Shown: positions 25,801 to 35,883 of the stretch, one piece after another | Layout of the letters: the number at the start of each line of letters is the position of its first letter | How positions within the stretch are numbered: the first letter of the stretch is position 1 | Source: Neurospora crassa OR74A | Lineage: Eukaryota; Ascomycota; Sordariomycetes; Sordariales; Sordariaceae | Length of the DNA stretch: 64,000 nucleotides | NCBI RefSeq assembly: GCF_000182925.2 | Contig: NC_026502.1 | Location: forward strand, 1,550,001 to 1,614,000 | Direction: 5' to 3' | Notes under the pieces: generated by a model | Told to the model about the DNA's origin: nothing | The model's database searches: none | Seen by the model: the letters and a program-made list of their open reading frames with translations, nothing else | Position numbers and translations under genes: made by a program

Positions 25801-26595
25801 CATATCCCGTCCCATGTCACGGCCGGGTGGAGATCTAGGCCTTCCTTGGGGGGAGAGCCTCCGACCCCTCGGAACAAAGGCATCCCGGTCTCGATTAGGG
25901 TGCCAATCTCGGTCGCGTTCGCGGCTTCGGTCGTCTCTGAAAGGAGGGCGGTCTCGGAAGTCGGGCGGTTCACGGTCTCGTCCTCGGTCTCTGCTGTCAT
26001 CCCGCCATGCTCGGCCGCCTCGCCCGCCGCCTCTACCTCTCCCACCACGGAATTCTCCAGCAAAGCCACCACCGCGTGGTCCACTCGGGGGATCCAGGAG
26101 GAGGGCCTTGGGGCCGCGGGGTGGTTCTCGACCGGCAAAGGAATCTCGTCCCTGGAAGCCACCGCGCGAGTCGACCTGGGACTGGCGTCGGCGGTCACCG
26201 TCGAAGTGCTGCGAGTTAAGCGGGCCGCGGTCACCCTGGTCTCCCCGGTCTCTGTAAGGGGGTGGAGGCGAGCGGTCCCGGGGCGAGCGGGAGCGGCGAT
26301 CGCCGTCGTATCTACTGCCGTTGTACCTTGACCTGTAGGAATCATAGTGGTGAGCAGATGGGGGAGGAGGGTAGTGCTGGCTGTGGTGGTAGGAGGGGGT
26401 GCGGTTGTGTTGGCCACGGTGATGGTGAGGAAGAGGAAGTGAGGGAGGAGGAGCAGGAGGAGGAGGAGGAGGCGGCAGTGGAGGGTAAGAGGGGGAGGTT
26501 GTGGCTAGATGGCGAGGGTGTGGGACATGGTCATGGCGATGGTGGTTGTCTTGGTGGTGGTGGTGGTGGTGGTGATGATGATGGAAATAGGGCAT
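18759..26595 (-). CDS. snt1: Snt1/NCoR-like SANT-domain corepressor, 2592 aa
   Basis: Nuclear chromatin protein of the Snt1 (Set3 complex)/NCoR family, which scaffolds histone deacetylases. The ATG at 26595 begins a His-rich N-terminus. Exon 1 is 26595-21739; a 58-bp intron (21738-21681, GTAAGT to TTCAG, branch CTGAC) joins KTQVM to VRNYYL; exon 2 ends at 18759. Residues ~40-420 are Arg/Gly/Asp-rich with RGG-like and DRG repeats. Residues ~500-1200 are disordered with Pro-Glu and Pro-Gln repeats. SANT1 spans about 1285-1330 (NFTAEEAEKFEKAYLEYPK, then WGKIAHELPNR), preceded by the family segment MIWTDEEKDHQLFVDTSG and followed by a basic KKQPRRRKKGRGK. SANT2 is about 1582-1632 (YWSVSESNDFPSLLRSFG, DWSAIANHMG) and is split by the intron. 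The C-terminal 950 residues are Pro/Gln-rich with a long polyGln near 2223-2254. It is larger than yeast Snt1. The paired SANT domains make the family call firm; complex membership is inference. Confidence 0.88.
19775..19873 (-). repeat. CAG/CAA polyGln tract in the Snt1-like protein
   Basis: About 33 codons, nearly all CAG or CAA on the coding strand with one Arg near the start, form the longest glutamine run in the window. Interruptions of CAG by CAA are frequent. Confidence 0.92.
25608..25667 (-). repeat. 15-bp minisatellite coding DRG repeats
   Basis: Four near-identical 15-bp units (gatct-n3-atgccgc type on the plus strand) encode DRGIQ, DRGML, DRGIP-like pentapeptides in the Arg/Gly-rich N-terminal region. 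A separate 12-bp pattern encoding GRDM/GRDI lies at about 25788-25826. Confidence 0.8.
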
Positions 26596-26918
26596 TGGCG
26601 CGGCGATTCCTGGGCACGACGAATTGGCGTTTGAAGCCGCCTCTTCGGCTTTTTAGGAGGAAGAGCGTTTGTTGGCCGAGGTGGCTGTGGACGCAGCAGA
26701 ACGGTCGGGCTGGTGCGTTACGCAGGAAGAACGCGTGCTTTTTTTTTTTTTTTGCTGCGGGCGTATGGATGCTACTGGTAGTATAATAATGAAGACACAT
26801 ACATTTGCAATGAGGGCCTGCGCCCTTTGAGTATGGATTAGACGGCTCAGCGCAGCATCCGGGGGCCCACACAATGCTGTCGATGGTATGTACTAAAATA
26901 TCTCCTTTAGGGTGCTGC

Positions 26919-26920
26919 TT

Positions 26921-26960
<40 letters not shown>
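26919..26960 (+). repeat. (TTG)n microsatellite
   Basis: About 13 tandem TTG triplets in non-coding sequence upstream of the Snt1-like gene. Confidence 0.9.
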
Positions 26961-27338
26961 CGACGTCTTCGTTGGTGACACTAGGATGTGTGATGTTGTC
27001 GGTGAGGTGTGGTGATGATAGTATGGATTATTGTTGTCCGCGAGGTCGGTGCAGTGGTGGTGGTGGGAATGGATGGCTGAATCCCACAGAACGGATGCTA
27101 CTCCGCCCTGGCAGCTTCGAGTTCAGTTGCCGACACGGAGCGAGGTCACGGGCCTAAAAGTGATGTGACGTGGGGAACACGGGGTGGCGCTGGTCGACGA
27201 AAGATGGGATGAGCTTGCCGTTGGTTGTTGTTGTTGTTGTTGAAGATAGATGGGATGTTTAGAGGTTGGAAAGTTCCACCTGCAGGGCACTCGGGCACTG
27301 CAGTTACCTCTTGCTGGTAGTGTATGTAGGTGGCTCGT

Positions 27339-27361
27339 GGGTGGGTGGGTGGGTGGGTGGG
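27339..27361 (+). repeat. (GGGT)n repeat, predicted G-quadruplex
   Basis: Six GGG runs are separated by single T residues. This is the pattern of very stable parallel G-quadruplexes. It lies on the plus strand about 740 bp upstream of the Snt1-like ATG. Confidence 0.85.
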
Positions 27362-28784
27362 TGGTGTGGGTTAGGTTGTTGTCGTCGGTCCAGGGCTCCA
27401 GGCGAATGCCGTCGGTCGGAAACGGGCAGACGTTGAAAGTGGAAGGATGGAAGGAATGAATGAATGAATGGTGGATGTGGAAAGTAACTCAAAGTGCGGC
27501 TGAGGCTGAGTGCTGGAACTACCTCTACCTCTAGAATACCAGGGGATGGAAAGCAGGCATGTACCTCAGGAAACGGCAAACGCGTGTCACCCGGTCGTAC
27601 TGTACGTGTTCCTGTTTCTATTTTCCGTCTGCTTGAATTTCAGTTGTCTTGTCTGCCGTCCGTCTGTCCCTGATCTCTGAAAGTTGCAACGTCCAAAAAC
27701 CAACCAGACCAAAGGGAAAAAAAAAAAAAAGGTCCATGCACGTCCCCCGCTTCCACTTGTGCTTGGTGGATTCGTGTCGCCTGTCGGTAAGAAAGAAGCT
27801 CAATGGAACGATGTCGGCCTGGAGATCGGAAATCCTCAAAAAGTCATGCCAGGTGATTATGGAAGGCCTGTCCTCTGTAGGGCTCCCGTCTCTGCTGCGG
27901 TCGGGTCGGTAGCCTGCTTGTACCTTAAGATAGCCTAGCCTGGGGGAGTGCCGTCCTGTTGGTCTCGCAACTTGTCCAGTTCTCGGCTCGCTGTCCGTGC
28001 TTCTTCCTGGCTTGCTTCTTTCGCCGTTTCCTCAACTTGTTCGAGTCCTCGTCGGCCGGCGAACTACTAGCGGACACTTTGGCGGAGACGGAGGGGGTGT
28101 TACACTGGTGGAGCCCTGGAGAGCGAGGCTGCAAGGTTACGGTAACGTGGTAAGGTACTGTAAGGAACTATCGGATACCAGCCTAGATTCTCGATGGCCC
28201 TGGAAAATGGGAATCTGGGGTTCTTGACATGTACTCGGATGTACAACCGTACTGGGGTCCGACGATACGGTAAGGCAGGAGTAAAAGTAAGTACCTAGGT
28301 ACACCGCTCTTGTGACTTTCGATGGAGGACGGTCAACGGATGGCATTGGCGCAGCCCAGAAAAGAGCTGGATTTGCAGGATGAAGTGGGCGATTAAAGAT
28401 TGGATGGAGAAGGGAAACGGGTGGATCTCGAATTCGTTCCCGTTTCGTCAGGTTCTGTTCGTTCTTTCAACGCTGCGTGGCTGCACCACGAATTTTGAAG
28501 GAGTCCGTGCGGCCAAGAAACCTACTTAACTCTTTTCTGGCACATGATGTACATCGATACCTACAGGTAGGTATGTACCATAGCATTTCCACTTCCCCCC
28601 TTTGCTTGCATCTTTGGCATTCAATCGGTGCCCAAAATGCCCTGCGGCCGCCAAGTCCAGTGATGCACCGTTCCCGGTCCCCCATCCATCCGTCCTCATG
28701 CTTCATGTTCATTCTCCGTCATCAGATGGATGTCGCTCACTGCCACCTCACACGTTCATGACAGACCGACCGAAACGAACGATA

Positions 28785-28804
28785 GGTACGTACCGGTACG
28801 TACC
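28785..28804. repeat. 20-bp perfect palindrome
   Basis: Two tandem copies of the 10-bp palindrome GGTACGTACC make a perfect 20-bp palindrome in the deoxyhypusine synthase / snt1 intergenic region. Confidence 0.95.
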
Positions 28805-30256
28805 CGTGAATTGTCGATGCAGTGAGTTGGGTGGCCGGTGGCGCCCCCGAGCTTGAGTCGCCACTAAGCCCAATGGAAGCCCGAGGAGCATGGGGCGGTT
28901 GCGAACCGCGCTAACCCGATTCGCCCAGCATGACTGCAGTCTCAAGATGTGCAGCCCGTGGGCTCGTGCAGCCAGCCAGTTGACCAAAAATGCAAAATGC
29001 ACAATTGCGGATCTCCATGTCTCGGCCTCTAATTGGCGGCCCCAGGCTGTGGAAGACACGCACGAAACGACCAAAAAAAAATTGGCATTCTTGAAAGTTA
29101 ACTTGCCAAGACATGATCCTTTTTTGGTTTTTGGCTTGGTCTTCCCGCCATCCGCGAACCGCACATGAGCCATTTCCGTTTGGCTTTTTTTTTTTTGGGA
29201 TGGTCCGAGCTTCTTCAAAAAGAAAATGGAAGAGGCGTTCAATCATCTCCACATTGAAATCCGTCCAAACTAGGCATGGTCTGTGACCCCCCGGCCGGCC
29301 AGAACTGAACTCGCTGCGTTCATCAATTTTCGAGGTCGACATCCAGGGACCAAATCATCGTCTCCACTTGGCCGTCTACACTACGAGCCGGACGAGCCCA
29401 GATTTTATCATGGTTGAAAAGATGAAATCCGCACTATATAATAGACTGGCCGTTGAAGGGACTGAAGGACAAAACCAAGAATGGATCGATTCTTGACAGC
29501 TCGCGAACGAGGACCGACATCTCATCTTCCTTGTAGTGTATGTACTACATATGTACACAGCCGGCACTCAAAAGTTCGCCCCGCCGTTGGTACCGCCGCT
29601 GCAGACGGGATACTTGCGCCCAATCAGCACTCCGGGCCCAACATGTGACATTGGGTTCAACTTCTCGCACTCTCTTGCGGTGTCTTTCCAGGTCACGGCA
29701 GAACGCACCACATGTGCACAGGCAGCGCATTGAGGGGAAAGCTTGCAAATGTTCCATGTAAGAAGCATTGTAACAAAGTCCCGTATGGACAATACCACCT
29801 CGAAAATTCGAGAGGCAAATCCAAGGGCGCTGAGATTACCTAGGTACTTTCAACGCCTAAAAACTCTTGACAGCATTGGCAAATAACAACGATCGAGTCA
29901 AGGAACCGCTCGTTTACGGGACGCAGGGAATAAATGAATATTGAAAGCGTTCTCATACATTCTACCAGCAATTCTGTATGTATCTGAACCGGCCAGCTTT
30001 ACCGGGGCCATCTATGTACTATGTACACTGCCTACTGTACCTAGCTAGAGGTAGGTGCTCCACTACTACCGATCTCGACCCAGCATCCCGTTTTGGAAAC
30101 TTTTGGAGTTTAGTGACCGGGCTGGGACAAAAAGTAAAACAATCGAACCACACTACCTCCCTCACTTACATACATGCACACATATCTCATAACGCTCTCG
30201 TCCACTCTCATCTTCCCGACTCATCCTCACCACCACACACATCACATACAGCAAAA

Positions 30257-31448
30257 ATGGCGGACAACCAGATTCCAAGTTCCGTCGCCGATGCAGTCCT
30301 CGTCAAGTCCATCGAGATGCCCGAGGGCTCTCAAAAGGTCGAGGAGCTTGACTTCAACAAGTTCAAGGGCCGGCCCATCACCGTCGACGACCTTTTGCAA
30401 GGGATGAAGCACATGGGTTTTCAAGCCTCGTCCATGTGCGAGGCCGTGAGGATCATCAACGAGATGGTAACAGAGAGTTTTTTTTTTTTTTTTTTTTAAT
30501 ATCTCTTTCACAAACAAACAAGCAAACAAACAAACAGTACAGTTACAAGGAAATATCATGACTAACACTCACTCACTCACCTCCCCCCCGTCACAGCGCG
30601 CCTATCGCGATCCCACCACCTCCGAAAAGACCACCATCTTCCTCGGCTACACCTCCAACCTGATCTCCTCCGGCCTGCGCGGCACCCTGCGCTACCTGGT
30701 CCAACACAAGCACGTGTCTGCCATTGTGACCACAGCCGGCGGCATCGAAGAGGACTTTATCAAGTGCTTGGGAGACACGTACATGTCCTCCTTCTCCGCT
30801 GTGGGAGCCGACCTGCGCTCCAAGGGCCTCAACCGCATCGGCAACCTGGTCGTGCCCAACTCCAATTACTGCGCCTTTGAGGACTGGGTCGTGCCGATTC
30901 TGGACAAAATGCTCGAGGAGCAGGAAGCCTCCAGGGGCACCGAAAACGAGATCAACTGGACGCCGAGCAAGGTGATCCATCGGCTGGGCAAGGAGATCAA
31001 TGATGAGCGCTCCGTCTATTACTGGGCTTGGAAGAACGATATCCCCGTCTTCTGCCCGGCCCTCACCGACGGCAGTCTAGGCGACATGCTGTATTTCCAT
31101 ACGTTCAAGGCCAGCCCCAAGCAGCTGCGGATTGACATTGTGGAGGATATTCGCAAGATCAACACCATTGCGGTGCGGGCCAAGAGGGCGGGCATGATCA
31201 TTTTGGGAGGAGGTATTGTCAAGCATCATATTGCGAACGCGTGTCTGATGAGGAACGGGGCGGAAAGCGCCGTGTATATCAATACGGCGCAGGAGTTTGA
31301 CGGATCCGATGCGGGCGCGAGACCGGATGAGGCGGTTAGTTGGGGCAAGATCAAGGTTGGGGCCGATGCGGTCAAGGTGTATATGGAGGCTACGGCGGCG
31401 TTTCCCTTTATTGTGGCAAATACTTTTGCGAAGGAGGATGGGCTGTAA
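30257..31448 (+). CDS. Deoxyhypusine synthase, 353 aa
   Basis: Transfers the aminobutyl group of spermidine to a lysine of eIF5A in an NAD-dependent reaction, the first step of hypusine formation, in the cytosol. The ATG is at 30257 ([10 protein letters not shown]). Exon 1 is 30257-30466; a 130-bp intron (30467-30596, donor GTAACA, acceptor TCACAG) contains a T tract just after the donor and a CTAAC branch site; exon 2 is 30597-31448. Motifs include [16 protein letters not shown], the NAD-site stretch [16 protein letters not shown], the [10 protein letters not shown] segment, [18 protein letters not shown], and the active-site lysine in [12 protein letters not shown] (Lys321; the enzyme-intermediate lysine of the human protein). 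The length is close to human DHS (369 aa). The gene is single-copy and essential in eukaryotes. Its 3' end converges on the HMG-CoA lyase gene 326 bp away. Confidence 0.97.
30478..30497 (+). repeat. T tract in the deoxyhypusine synthase intron
   Basis: A run of about 19 T lies some 11 nt downstream of the 5' splice site. It is a homopolymer likely to vary in length between strains. Confidence 0.85.
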
Positions 31449-31774
31449 CAGTCTGGGAAGGATGATGTACAAGTAAGGCGGTTGGGATGAAGTCACGGGA
31501 ACCTTAAAAAGCGTAGGGAGTTCAAAAGTCAGTGTTTTTGTTTTTATCCATTATCCATGCGCAGTCTGCTGGCTATCTGTATATGTGCTCTTGGAGGTTG
31601 GGGTCGATATCAACCACTTCTTGAGTCCTTGTTTCGTCGTGAACATAAGTCCCCTGAGCAAACTTTCGCACCTCGACGTTCAGACCAGCCAACTCCGTTT
31701 CCATTGAATACTATGAATACAGTACATTACAATTTCATAACCCATATATACATCATAACATCAGTGTGCCTGCC
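31449..31774. other. Convergent 3' spacer
   Basis: This 326-bp spacer lies between the deoxyhypusine synthase and HMG-CoA lyase stop codons. It is expected to hold both 3' UTRs. Nothing else is seen. Confidence 0.7.
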
Positions 31775-33059
31775 TCACGTCTGGGGAGCTTCAGCATCCC
31801 CACCCTCCTTCTTCTCCCTCTTCCTCGCACCCAACACCGCCTTACCCACCACACTATCATTGGGCTTCCCAATCTCCCTCGTGATCCAATCCCCAATATC
31901 CGCCACCCGATCCAGATCCACGCCCGTATCCATGCCCAAGCTCTCCATAAAATACACCACATTCTCCGTCGCCACGTTTCCCGTCGCCCCGGGACTATAC
32001 GGACACCCACCCAGCCCGCCCACACTACTATCAAACGTCCGGATCCCGTGCTCCAGCGCCACCGCCGTGTTGACCAGCGCCTGCGCGTAGGTATCGTGGA
32101 AATGCATCGCCAGGTCCTCGTTGCGGATCCCCGCCAAAGACAGGCAGTTCAGCAACTCCTTGGTGCGCGGAGCGGTGCCCATGCCTGTGGTGTCTCCCAA
32201 GGAAATCTCGTCGGCGCCCATTTCCAACAAATCGGTGGCGATGGCGGCTACGCGGTGGGGGTCGACGTCGTAGCCTTCAAAGGGGCACCCCAAAACGACC
32301 GAGATGTAAGCGCGCACGCGCAGGTTGGCTTGCTTGGCTTGCTGGATCACTTCCTTGAACTGTCGCAAAGAAGCGTCGATGGAGCAGTTGAGGTTCTTTT
32401 GCGAAAAGGACTCGGTGGCGGCGGCAAAGACGGCGATTTCAAGGGCCGGCTTACCGCCCTCTTGGGCAGATTTGCCGGAGCGAGTGGTTTCCGTCTCGTA
32501 GGCATCGGGGTATTTGCCGAGGATGGAGAGGGCGGACTCGAGACCTTTGGTGTTGGGGGCCAGGAAGGAGAAGGTTAGAGGAACGGGGGAGGGAGGAGGG
32601 GTCTTGAGGAGGTGTTCGAGGATCTCGTCAGAGTTGGCCATCTGTTCGGCGGGATGAGTGTTAGTAGAGTAAGGGGGGGGCATGACATGGTGGGAAGAAA
32701 GGGGTAAGTAAACACTCTGGACTGACCTGTGGCACCCACTTGGGCGAGACAAAAGCACCGGCCTCGATGGTCTGGAGTCCCGTCTTTGCGAGCCTCTCGA
32801 TCAACTCGATCTTGGTCGCCAGCGGTATCGACTTCTTTTCATTCTGCAATCCATCACGAGGGCCAACTTCCACAATCTTCACACGGTTATCGAATGTAGG
32901 CTGAGTCGGTTGGGATGGGCGTTGGTCGTTGGCAGTCGCGTAGCTTCTGCTGATGGTGGTCCGGGCACCTTGAAGGCCAGCACGGAGGTGGACCGAGGTC
33001 CGAAGCAGTTGTCGGGGGATGGCTTGAAGGGAACCGAATCTCGACATGTTTGCAACCAT
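31775..33059 (-). CDS. Hydroxymethylglutaryl-CoA lyase, mitochondrial, 399 aa
   Basis: Cleaves HMG-CoA to acetyl-CoA and acetoacetate, the last step of leucine degradation. The first in-frame ATG is 33059 ([10 protein letters not shown]); a second at 33047 ([10 protein letters not shown]) is also plausible. The N-terminus is Arg/Ser/Leu-rich and lacks acidic residues, as in a mitochondrial presequence. Exon 1 is 33059-32727; an 85-bp intron (32726-32642, GTCAGT, CTAAC branch, AACAG) joins KWVPQ to MANSDEIL; exon 2 ends at 31775. Motifs are [12 protein letters not shown] (catalytic Arg-Asp), [10 protein letters not shown] (metal-binding histidines) and [16 protein letters not shown] with the active-site cysteine. 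No peroxisomal C-terminal CKL-type signal is present. It lies in tandem downstream of the chorismate synthase gene, with no sign of functional coupling. Confidence 0.95.
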
Positions 33060-33653
33060 TCAAACAAGATCAATTGGGAGGAGAGACTAGATAAGAAGGA
33101 CCAAGGGCTAGGAACTATCTAACACACATAAAAGGGAATTGGAATGGATGGATGGATGGATGGACGGATGGGAAGGGAGTCCGCCGGAGCTTCCTGTCGA
33201 AGTTGACGGAACACGAACGCTCCAATCGCCAAGTGACGTCGCATAGCTTCGGGATTCCATTGGATCCCCCTGCCTTCCCCGCATCACTTCATCAGTTAGC
33301 GCATCGTTACGGCGCCATCTCATGTGACTTGGCGTTGCCGGTGGTATACTGCAGGGGAAATCATTTGCCGGGCCGCCCCGCGACAACGGCATCTCCATCG
33401 CATGTAACGACTGGATGGAAAAGGGTCTAGAATGGCAATTATTTATCCAGATTAAACCGATTTTATTAGTGGGGGTTGAGATGGGCGTATCGATGAACAA
33501 GAACGCATTTTTATTCTAGACCTTCAATCATGTACAAAGAAACAAGAAACACGCCCAACAAAGTCTAGCTACCGGTATCACAAAAAGACAAATCCCTTTT
33601 AACAACTTTTAACATTAATCACATTTTTCCCTGTCCTACAATCGTAAATCCGC
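33060..33653. other. Intergenic region HMG-CoA lyase / aro-2
   Basis: This 594-bp tandem spacer includes the HMG-CoA lyase promoter and the aro-2 3' UTR. It holds an ATGG/ACGG tetranucleotide repeat at 33143-33171. No gene is seen. Confidence 0.65.
33143..33171. repeat. (ATGG)n microsatellite
   Basis: About six tandem ATGG units, one changed to ACGG, lie 85-110 bp upstream of the HMG-CoA lyase ATG. Confidence 0.85.
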
Positions 33654-35074
33654 CTATTGCGCAAGGTCCGACTCCTGAACGTTTTCAGAAACACCGTTTC
33701 CTACGGTGTCCTTTCCGGAGTTGATGGTCTGCTTGAGGGGAGGAAGCAAGCTCTTGGCAGTGTGCCTGGCCTGCTGCGCCAAAACAGCATCCATGATCAC
33801 CAAAGCCGCCATGGCCTCGACAATAGGCACGGCGCGAGGCACCACGCTGGGGTCGTGTCTACCCTTGGCGGCGAGAACACCCTCCGAAGTACCATCGTAG
33901 GTGGCAGTAGTCTGCTCCTGGCCGATGGTGGCAGCAGGCTTGAAGCCGACTCTGAAGTAGATGGGCGCACCGTTGCTGATACCACCCTGGATACCACCAG
34001 AGAAGTTGGTCTTGGTGGTCAGCTTGGGGCGGGGGATGCCATTGCGAGCAGCGCCGCTGGCGGCCACGCTAGGGGGGATCTCGGTGTTCTCGGCAGAGAC
34101 GAAGGGGTCGTTGTGAATCGAGCCGGGAACCTCGCAGCCTCCAAAACCGGAACCGACCTCGAAGCCCTTGGTCGCGGGAATGCTGAGCATGGCGTGCGCC
34201 AGCATGGCCTCGAGCTTGTCGAAAGCAGGCTCGCCCAAGCCGCTGGGAACGTTGCGAATGACGCAGGTGACGGTGCCGCCAATACTGTCGTGGTTGTCCC
34301 TGAACTTGGTGATCAAATCCTCCATGCGCTTGTTGGCCTCGGCATCGGGGCAACGGACGGGCAGGAAGCTGTCGACGGTCTCGCGGGTGATGGAGTTGAC
34401 GAGCTTGAGGAACTCGGGGTTGGTGCTCGGGCTGGGGTGTTCGGCCGTGGGAGGGAAGAGGTGCTCGGAACCGACCGAGGAGACGAAGGCGACGATCTCG
34501 ACACCGTAGGCGAGCTTGAGATACTTCTCGGCGATGGCACCAGCAGCGACACGGCCGATGGTCTCGCGGGCGGAAGAGCGGCCGCCACCCGAGGAGGCCT
34601 TGACGCCATATTTCTCGAGGTAGGTCCAGTCGGCGTGGGAAGGGCGGGGGTAGATGTCCATAGTCTTGTTACCGTAGTCTGGACAGAACAGCGTCAGCGG
34701 CAAGCAGAACAAAGAGGCTTGTGATGTAACAGCTGGCACTCACCTTTGGGGCGCTGGTCCTCGTTCATGACCAGCATGCCAATTGGCGTTCCGAGAGTGA
34801 CGCCGAACTCAGTGCCGGACTGGATGATGACTCTGTCCTTCTCGTCTCTCGGGGTGGTGATGGCGCTCTGTCCGGGACGTCTGCGGGTCATCTGAGGCTG
34901 GATATCGTCCTCGGTGAGCTCCATGCCGGGAGGAACGCCATCGACAATGCAGCCGACCGACTTGCAGTGCGACTCGCCATAGCTGTTGGATTGTTAACGT
35001 TGGATGCCAATTGGCATTGCGGTTTGTTTGTAGACATACGTCGTGACACGGAAATAGTGGCCGAAGGTAGACAT
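33654..35074 (-). CDS. aro-2: Chorismate synthase, 432 aa
   Basis: Converts 5-enolpyruvylshikimate-3-phosphate to chorismate, the last step of the shikimate pathway, using reduced FMN. The Neurospora enzyme is known to be bifunctional with its own NADPH-dependent flavin reductase activity. Exons are 35074-35040 (35 nt), 34982-34744 and 34678-33654; introns are 57 bp (35039-34983, GTATGT) and 65 bp (34743-34679, GTGAGT). The sum of 1299 nt gives 432 residues. The start [20 protein letters not shown] is diagnostic, with the first intron falling inside the GESH signature region. Further signatures are [44 protein letters not shown] and [17 protein letters not shown] perfect TGACTCA lies 121 bp upstream. 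It is divergent from the lipoate ligase gene. Confidence 0.97.
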
Positions 35075-35883
35075 GGTTACGGTGGTTTGATATGGCTCGG
35101 AGAGGATGCGGAGGGAGGAGGAAGTTCAACGGAATTAATTGCCTTGTTAGCTACAATGGAAGAAGGCGTCGTGACGGTGGCGGGCCTGATGTGGTGACTC
35201 AGACAGGGATCTTTGTAAATCGCCGTCACAGAAAATTAAACAAAAAATGGAAGTTCAGGCCAGGTGTGTAAACTATGTAATCTACGCAAACGCTACCTAG
35301 ATGTTGGTGATTGATGATGTATTCAATATGGTATAGCCTTAGAAATACAAAATATCATTGCCGATCTGAAGAGTCAAAGGTTAAGTCTTTTTCCAGAAGT
35401 GTGAATCAGGCGATGCGACGGAATCGACCAAAAAGAAAAAGAAATGCCCCTCGTACGCCGTCATCGGCCCTCCCGCAAGGTCCCCTGCCTGCACCAAGAA
35501 TTCATATCCGAGCACGGACCACAGCACCTGGGCACATATCTTCGGTCGCCGACACGGAGGGTTTTTGGTGTTCCGTCCGGAACTGCCAGGGATGGCAAGG
35601 GTTGGGTAAGGCGAAAGCTGATGAAACTGAAGCTGAAGCCGGTCTACAGGGGGGATGTCAACAACGCCGCTGGAACCCGCCTTGCTGTGTGACATCGATT
35701 TACAGTGGATCAAAGACCATCCCGGGATGCCTTGATCACTTCTCATCAGAACTGCCTACCTCTAGTCCCGTCGTCTTGTCAGTATGGCAACCTCTTTCTG
35801 TCTTCAAAACCCCGAGGCCGGCTCTCGCGGAGTGGGATGAGTGTGACTGACGCCAGTCAGTAGACATATCAAGACACTCCAAG
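35075..35883. other. Divergent promoter region aro-2 / lipoate ligase
   Basis: This 809-bp spacer carries the TGACTCA at 35195-35201. No supported gene or RNA is seen. Confidence 0.65.
35195..35201 (+). promoter_or_regulatory. Candidate CPC1/GCN4 site upstream of aro-2
   Basis: A perfect TGACTCA lies 121 bp upstream of the chorismate synthase ATG at 35074. This is the consensus for CPC1/GCN4 and fits cross-pathway control of an aromatic amino acid gene. The divergent lipoate ligase ATG is about 680 bp away, so aro-2 is the likelier target. Confidence 0.6.

Larger units (their letters stand above)
26596..30256. other. 3.7-kb divergent intergenic region (snt1 / deoxyhypusine synthase)
   Basis: No gene is supported. 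It contains a T14 tract (about 26739-26753), TTG repeats (26919-26960 and about 27224-27242), a (GGGT)n quadruplex motif (27339-27361), TGAA repeats (~27457-27472), ACCTAGGT at 28293-28300 and 29838-29845, and a 20-bp palindrome at 28785-28804. The left part probably includes a long 5' leader and promoter of the Snt1-like gene; the right end is the deoxyhypusine synthase promoter. Confidence 0.6.

Noticed and set aside
33657-34724. 355-codon open frame antisense to chorismate synthase
   Set aside because: Same codon-bias shadow effect; no recognisable protein features.
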